In this document: positions 7,090 through 10,812 of the stretch, piece by piece | How positions within the stretch are numbered: position 1 is the stretch's first letter | Layout: each line of letters starts with the position of its first letter | Assembly: GCA_020048795.1 (NCBI GenBank) | Contig: JAIFMA010000041.1 | Span: 1-10,812, forward strand | DNA: 10,812 nucleotides | Origin: Rhodoferax sp. | Lineage (GTDB): Bacteria > Pseudomonadota > Gammaproteobacteria > Burkholderiales > Burkholderiaceae_C | Direction of reading: 5' to 3' | Program-made: the position numbers and the translations under genes | Notes under the pieces: model-generated | What the model was told of the DNA's origin: nothing | Database searches by the model: none | What the model saw: the letters and a program-made list of their open reading frames with translations, nothing else

Positions 7090-8141
7090 CTTTTATCGCC
7101 AAACCCCGGCTGCATCACCCCACCCTGCACACCAACAAGGTGGGCTACACCCGGCGCGACTACGAGGGGCGCATTTCGACCCTGTGCGCAGGCTGCGGAC
7201 ATGACTCGATCTCGGCGGCCATCATCCAGGCTTGCTGGGATCTGGACATTGAGCCGCACCGCGTGGCCAAGCTCTCGGGTATTGGGTGTAGTTCCAAGAC
7301 ACCTGACTACTTTTTGGGCGCTTCCCACGGTTTCAACACGGTGCACGGCCGTATGCCCAGTGTGCTGACCGGTGCCAACATGGCCAATCGCGAGCTGCTG
7401 TACCTGGGTGTGTCGGGCGACGGTGACTCCGCCTCGATTGGCCTGGGCCAGTTTGCCAACGCCATGCGTCGCGGCGTGCGCATGGCCTATATTGTGGAAA
7501 ACAACGGTGTCTATGGCCTGACCAAAGGCCAGTTCTCCGCCACAGCTGATCGTGGCTCCAAGAGCAAGAAGGGCGTGGTCAACAGCGAAAGCCCGGTCGA
7601 TCTGGTCGGCATTGCGCTGCAGTTGGGTGCCACCTATGTGGCGCGCAGCTTCTCGGGTGACAAGGCACAACTGGTGCCCCTGATCAAGGGTGCCATGGCG
7701 CATGGCGGCGCGGCCTTTATCGACGTGATCAGCCCCTGCGTCACCTTCAACAACCACGGCGGCAGCACCAAGAGTTACGACTATGTGCGCCAGCACAACG
7801 AGGCCGTGAGCCGCATCGATTTCATGGTTCCGGGCAAGGAAATCACCGCCGATTACGCGCCAGGCTCACTGGTGGAGGTGGAGCAGCACGACGGCAGCAT
7901 GCTGCGCCTGCGCAAGCTGCACGCGGACTACGACCCGACCGATCGCCACGCCGCCATCGGCTACATGCAGACGCATGCAGCCATGGGTGAAATCGTCACC
8001 GGGCTGCTCTACATTGATTCACTGGCGACCGATCTGCACACCTCGCTCAACACCATTGCCGGGCCACTCAATGCCCTCAGCGCCAAAGAGCTCAATCCTG
8101 GCATGAAGGCCCTCGACAAGATCAACGCGTTGCTGCGTTAG
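7086..8141 (+). CDS. korB: 2-oxoacid:acceptor oxidoreductase, beta subunit with ThDP and 4Fe-4S sites (KorB-like)
   Basis: The 351-residue beta subunit has the 4Fe-4S ligand pattern of the family: CAGCGH (C34, C37), GIGCSSKTPDYF (C68) and SPCVTFN (C218). The ThDP-binding signature is GDGDSASIGLGQF (111-123) ending at ENN (138-140), then GVYGLTKGQ. The cofactor-bound oxoacid would be decarboxylated here and electrons passed by the cluster to the KorC-like subunit in place of free ferredoxin. The gene overlaps korA by ATGA with AAGGAGG just upstream, and is followed after 58 bases by the CBS-domain gene. At 351 residues it is somewhat longer than many beta subunits (about 280-340), mainly at the C-terminus. 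As with other enzymes of this family, oxygen sensitivity is expected. Confidence 0.9.
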   Translation: MTFIAKPRLHHPTLHTNKVGYTRRDYEGRISTLCAGCGHDSISAAIIQACWDLDIEPHRVAKLSGIGCSSKTPDYFLGASHGFNTVHGRMPSVLTGANMANRELLYLGVSGDGDSASIGLGQFANAMRRGVRMAYIVENNGVYGLTKGQFSATADRGSKSKKGVVNSESPVDLVGIALQLGATYVARSFSGDKAQLVPLIKGAMAHGGAAFIDVISPCVTFNNHGGSTKSYDYVRQHNEAVSRIDFMVPGKEITADYAPGSLVEVEQHDGSMLRLRKLHADYDPTDRHAAIGYMQTHAAMGEIVTGLLYIDSLATDLHTSLNTIAGPLNALSAKELNPGMKALDKINALLR

Positions 8142-8199
8142 GCACCCCACCTTACCAACAAGCAAACCACGGCCATTTGCGCTGCCCAAGGAATCCACC

Positions 8200-8643
8200 A
8201 TGTCCGAACGTACCGTTTTTCAATCCATGGCACAGCGCCACGTGATCGGTGTGCTTCCCACTGCCACCATCTATACGGCGGCCTGCGTCATGACGCGCAA
8301 CAACAGTAGCAGCGTGCTGGTGATTGACGCGACCAACACCATGCTGGGGATCGTCACCGAGCGAGACATGATCACCCGCGTGCTGGCCAAAGGCCAGGAC
8401 CCCAATCAAACCCCGGTCAGCGCGGTGATGACGCGCAGCCCACATTGCGTTTACCCCGAGACCAAGGTGGCTGACGCGGTACTGATCATGATCGAGCGTG
8501 GTTTCCGGCATCTGCCGGTGGTCACAGCCGATGCCAACAAGATTTTGGGGGTCTTTTCGGTGCGCGATGCGATGCCGCGTGAAGTCAATGCAGCGGTGAG
8601 TCTGGCCGAATTCAACGAGCAGGTCAACGACGCGCTGGGATAA
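8200..8643 (+). CDS. Stand-alone two-CBS-domain protein
   Basis: The 147-residue protein is made almost only of a CBS pair (Bateman module). The first repeat spans about residues 12-65 and ends in GIVTERD (50-56). The second spans about 73-130 with GFRHLPVV (101-108) and VFSVRD (118-123). Such modules bind adenine nucleotides (AMP, ATP, NADH, SAM) and tune the activity of partner proteins. The start has AAGGAA seven bases upstream at 8188-8193. It lies 58 bases after korB on the same strand with no visible terminator between, so it probably belongs to the kor operon. An energy- or cofactor-dependent effect on the Kor enzyme is an inference from this position only. No DNA-binding or catalytic domain is present. 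Confidence 0.88.
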   Translation: MSERTVFQSMAQRHVIGVLPTATIYTAACVMTRNNSSSVLVIDATNTMLGIVTERDMITRVLAKGQDPNQTPVSAVMTRSPHCVYPETKVADAVLIMIERGFRHLPVVTADANKILGVFSVRDAMPREVNAAVSLAEFNEQVNDALG

Positions 8644-8652
8644 GCGCAGGCA

Positions 8653-8826
8653 TCAAGAGCAACGCCCCAAACGCGCCAATTCCATTTCTAAATCATTTGT
8701 GTCTAGGCGCGAAGCCGCAGGCAGTGCTGACGCTTGTCCCAATGCATCTTCAGATGCATTGGGAGGACCAAATATCCCATTTTTGGCGGCTCTGACGGGC
8801 GCACTACGTCCTTGCAATCCACTCGT
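8653..8826 (-). pseudogene. Possible 3' remnant of an unidentified gene
   Basis: A minus-strand frame is open for 57 codons from just after a TAA (8827-8829) to a TGA at 8653. It has no plausible start except an internal TTG. The peptide looks protein-like (NGIFGPPNASEDALGQASAL, then AASRLDTNDLEMELARLGRC) and has a charged, helical end. Third-position GC is visibly lower than in the kor genes, suggesting foreign origin. I do not recognise it. It overlaps the inverted repeat and hairpin described separately and may simply be chance. Confidence 0.25.
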
Positions 8827-8893
8827 TTAGCTGGCTAAACTTCGCGTCTTGTGCCTAGACACATATGATTTGGCAATGGAATCAGGAGTTTGG
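8667..8893. repeat. Long inverted repeat enclosing a hairpin (possible MITE-like element or inverted gene-fragment duplication)
   Basis: The arm at 8679-8714 is the reverse complement of 8840-8882. The outer 30 bases match at 27 positions, and after a 7-base gap GCGAAG/CTTCGC also pairs. Short outer matches (CCAAAC at 8667-8672, GTTTGG at 8888-8893) may extend the arms. The roughly 125-base centre holds a strong hairpin and a TTTAGC-TG-GCTAAA palindrome (8826-8839). No transposase lies inside and no clear target-site duplication was seen. Read outward on opposite strands, the arms encode LDTNDLEME and LDTYDLAME. Confidence 0.6.
8737..8764. terminator. Perfect 12-bp hairpin, possible transcription end after the kor operon
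   Basis: TCCCAATGCATC (8737-8748) and GATGCATTGGGA (8753-8764) form a perfect stem around a TTCA loop. No T-run follows directly on either strand; the nearest plus-strand T-run is at about 8780. It may end or protect the plus-strand transcript 93 bases after the CBS gene, or it may only be the core of the surrounding inverted repeat. Confidence 0.4.
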
Positions 8894-9185
8894 TATGGTG
8901 ATGTCTCTGAGAATGATTGGTGCGCAGCCATGGACTGGTTGCTCGTAGGCCATGACCACATTCAAAAAGTTGGCAACGCGTCACCCCCAAATATTCGTTT
9001 GGATCAGGGCTTTGCGCAATTCCGTGTTGGTCGCAAAGTCGCTGTCGGCCCGATTTTTGAACGCAGACATGACCTGAAAGTGGCACAGCGGCTGTCGATC
9101 AGGCTTTGACATGGCTCAAGAAGACTGATCAGGTAGGCACCTGATGCCGCCCTAACAACTTATTTAATAGCAGGAAACGCTTTAC
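8883..9185. other. Gene-poor stretch with no recognised gene
   Basis: A plus-strand frame is open from 8831 to 9109 and reads partly into the inverted repeat arm. A minus-strand ORF of 43 codons (9112-8981) gives MSKPDRQPLCHFQVMSAFKN and ends LRKALIQTNIWG. Neither has a convincing ribosome site and I recognise neither. A perfect hairpin ATCAGGT-AGGC-ACCTGAT lies at 9128-9145. The stretch may hold remnants of a mobile element, but no transposase motif is visible. Confidence 0.4.
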
Positions 9186-9205
9186 TTAAAAGGGCTTTAG
9201 CCCAA
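9186..9205 (-). terminator. Intrinsic terminator of the DUF4178-DUF350 operon
   Basis: On the minus strand the hairpin GGGCT-AA-AGCCC (9203-9192) is followed directly by TTTT (9191-9188). It begins 5 bases beyond the DUF350 stop codon. The stem is short but perfect and the position is right for an intrinsic terminator. Confidence 0.7.
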
Positions 9206-9208
9206 TTT

Positions 9209-9427
9209 TCAATGAATCGCTGCCGCCACAATGATGCAGATGCCCAGCGACATCGCGGCCACCACCATACCCAGCGCCTGGTTCTGCTTTTCAACAATTT
9301 CTTCCCACAGGTTATACGGTGTGATTCTGTCGATGATGATGAAACACAGCCAGAAGATGATCACACCCATCAGGGCAAACACCAGTGAGCCCAGCAAAAC
9401 GCCCGGTTTGATCCATTCCATACCCAT
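9209..9427 (-). CDS. DUF350 family small membrane protein
   Basis: The 72-residue product is mainly two hydrophobic helices, about residues 8-32 (GVLLGSLVFALMGVIIFWLC) and 51-70 (ALGMVVAAMSLGICIIVAAA), joined by a polar loop ITPYNLWEEIVEKQNQ. This pattern matches the DUF350 (YjfL-like) family. The start at 9427 was chosen because AAGGAG (9439-9434) lies six bases upstream; the frame is open further up to 9499 but that would overlap the preceding stop without a ribosome site. It lies 37 bases after the DUF4178 gene and before a terminator, so the two are very likely co-transcribed. The molecular function of DUF350 is unknown to me. Confidence 0.87.
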   Translation of the reverse strand: MGMEWIKPGVLLGSLVFALMGVIIFWLCFIIIDRITPYNLWEEIVEKQNQALGMVVAAMSLGICIIVAAAIH

Positions 9428-9464
9428 GCTGATCTCCTTCAAAAATGTAAACAGGTGCAGTGCG

Positions 9465-10812
9465 TCATTTGTGCCCGCCACCACTTGAAAAACCACCAAA
9501 CGAACCGCCCGAGCTGCGGGAACTTGAGGACGAGCAGTTTTCCACCGCCGGGTCGCAGTCCGAACAACGACTGACGATGATGGAGAACAAAACCAGCAGC
9601 AAAAAAATCACGATCACGGTGCGCACACTCATTGCCGCGCCGGAACTGCCCGGACCGACATCACTGCGCTTGAGCAGGTCTTGCTTGTCTTCGAGTTTGA
9701 ACGCTTTGACAACCGCTGCACTGTCAATTTTCTTGCCCACCGACCAGACCACCTCGGTATCTGACTGTTCCATCGACAACAGCTCAGCACCGCTGGCAAA
9801 GTCGCTATTGGTCGTGGTTTGTCCGCGCGTCACCTGCCAGTAAAACTCGCCCAGGGTGTAAGTGGTTTCAGCCTTGTAGCTTTCTTTGAGCTGGTAGTGC
9901 TTGCCCAGGTAAGTGGCAGCTTTACCGCCTTTTTGCAGCACCGGTGCGCCGGTTGCGGGTTTGACCACACTCCAGCCCTCGGTCGAATCGACCAGAAAAG
10001 TAAAGCCGCGTTTCTGGTTGTAGAGCAGGTACTCTTCCCAGCCGAACTGCTCGTCCGGGTCACTCGGATCGGTGCCGATGCGGTGCTGGAATCCCACCAC
10101 CTGCCAGGCGGCACCCTGCAACTGGCCGCTGCGGCCCAACGGGATCAGCGGCTGCACTGGCTCGTCCTGCAACGCGTGTTTGAGCTCACCGCCGATGCCC
10201 TGCGACACATCGATCAGGCTATTGCAGGTGCCGCAGGTCACGCTCTGGCTGCTGGCCAGGGTGATGGCCACGGACGCGCCGCAATTGGGGCAGTTGAACT
10301 GGCGGGCACCCTCGTTCTTGACCGAGTCATCGCGCAGGCCAGTGAGTTGCAGCGCCTCCAGTTCCACCGGCTCACCCAGCGTGGTGACGGGCGGCTGGGT
10401 GCTGTAGTCGATGCTCAGCACCTTGCCGCTGGCAGGCGCACCGGATGCCTCGCCCGCCGGAGCCACACCCGGTCCGAGCTTGCTGGCGATGATGCTGGCG
10501 CCCTCGCTGCCCGAAGGTACGGAAACCTCATCGGTTGTTGGCGCGGCAGCCATGCCCTGGCTGCGCAGCTCCACCATGGCAAAGGACTCACCCAAGGGCG
10601 GCAGGCGCGGCAGCTCGCCCTGCGCCGACAGCAGCATCACCTGCTGGTTGGCAGCAACACTGAAAGACGCGCCATTGATGACAACGCTTGCACCCAAGCG
10701 AAAGCGCTCGGCTTCCGGCAATTCGCGCGACATGGCCTGCGCGGTCGCAAACACATAAGCACCGTTGTCTTCACTCAAATAGGCACTGCTACCGTCAGCC
10801 AGCACCGCGTAC
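9465..10812 (-). CDS. DUF4178 protein with zinc ribbon and C-terminal membrane anchor; N-terminus beyond the window
   Basis: The frame is open to the window edge, so at least 448 residues are present and the true start is not seen; the GTG at 10805 is not proposed as a start. Numbering from that GTG, a zinc ribbon CPNC...CGTC uses C172, C175, C191 and C194. It is followed by a DUF4178-like domain (about 215-370, with WQVVGFQHR, WEEYLLYNQKRGFTFLVDST and YTLGEFYWQV). One membrane helix follows (about 394-413, VRTVIVIFLLLVLFSIIV), then a Cys/Ser/Gly-rich tail ending GGSFGGFSSGGGHK. The segment before the ribbon (LSEDNGAYVFA) looks like the end of a first DUF4178 copy, so the full protein may have two ribbon-DUF4178 units. 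It pairs with DUF350 as I remember from clusters that also hold speD or spermidine-synthase-like genes; no such gene is inside this window. Confidence 0.85.
   Translation of the reverse strand, partial: YAVLADGSSAYLSEDNGAYVFATAQAMSRELPEAERFRLGASVVINGASFSVAANQQVMLLSAQGELPRLPPLGESFAMVELRSQGMAAAPTTDEVSVPSGSEGASIIASKLGPGVAPAGEASGAPASGKVLSIDYSTQPPVTTLGEPVELEALQLTGLRDDSVKNEGARQFNCPNCGASVAITLASSQSVTCGTCNSLIDVSQGIGGELKHALQDEPVQPLIPLGRSGQLQGAAWQVVGFQHRIGTDPSDPDEQFGWEEYLLYNQKRGFTFLVDSTEGWSVVKPATGAPVLQKGGKAATYLGKHYQLKESYKAETTYTLGEFYWQVTRGQTTTNSDFASGAELLSMEQSDTEVVWSVGKKIDSAAVVKAFKLEDKQDLLKRSDVGPGSSGAAMSVRTVIVIFLLLVLFSIIVSRCSDCDPAVENCSSSSSRSSGGSFGGFSSGGGHK

Noticed and set aside
8849..9109. 86-codon plus-strand ORF as a real gene
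   Set aside because: It starts inside the inverted repeat, has no ribosome site and shows no recognised domain; kept only as part of the gene-poor patch.
9128..9165. Integron attC-like site (hairpin followed by GCCCTAACAA)
   Set aside because: No matching GTTRRRY core or paired inner boxes are found at the right distance, and no cassette arrangement is present.
1..10812. CRISPR array, tRNA or rRNA genes
   Set aside because: No regularly spaced direct repeats and no tRNA or rRNA-like sequence were seen on either strand.

Overview
The window reads as a chromosomal segment of a high-GC betaproteobacterium, most likely Burkholderiales/Comamonadaceae and perhaps Rhodoferax-like. This is inferred from codon use, from the hox/hup-type hydrogenase accessory gene set and from a REP-type palindrome; no database search was possible. 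It falls into three functional blocks plus one gene-poor patch.

Block 1 (1-3208, minus strand) is a set of [NiFe]-hydrogenase accessory genes led by a hemerythrin gene. In transcription order these are hemerythrin (3208-2714), a HybE/HoxT-type chaperone (2704-2245), a HupK/HoxV-type large-subunit-like maturation protein (2248-818) and HypB (710 to beyond position 1). The block looks damaged. The hybE-like gene is split between two frames near 2470. hupK carries an in-frame insert of palindromic DNA of about 70 codons. hypA, usually found between hupK and hypB, is absent. hypB lacks the stretch that should encode the conserved QINTGKGC-like motif, and its remaining 3' part continues in another frame into an extreme His-rich run of 38 His in 91 codons. 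No hydrogenase structural genes lie upstream, where hox/hup operons usually carry them. Either the hydrogenase cluster is decaying or several assembly errors coincide; the REP-like insert and the missing hypA favour real decay.

Block 2 (3335-8643, plus strand) is a tight operon diverging from the hemerythrin gene. It encodes a GltD-like FAD/NADPH subunit with C-terminal ferredoxin domains (KorC-like), a fused gamma-alpha subunit (KorA-like), a ThDP/4Fe-4S beta subunit (KorB-like) and a two-CBS-domain protein. The first three genes overlap by ATGA. The set matches the three-subunit 2-oxoglutarate:NADP+ oxidoreductase known from anaerobic aromatic degraders such as Azoarcus evansii. An FNR-type palindrome (3307-3320) lies in the divergent intergenic region, fitting oxygen control of an oxygen-sensitive enzyme and of the hemerythrin.

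The gene-poor patch (8644-9208) holds a long inverted repeat (about 8679-8714 and 8840-8882) enclosing a 12-bp perfect hairpin. There are also short AT-richer ORF remnants on both strands, two of which encode near-identical peptides from the two repeat arms.

Block 3 (9209-10812, minus strand) is a DUF4178 zinc-ribbon/membrane protein gene, cut by the window end, followed by a small two-TM DUF350 gene and a clear intrinsic terminator.
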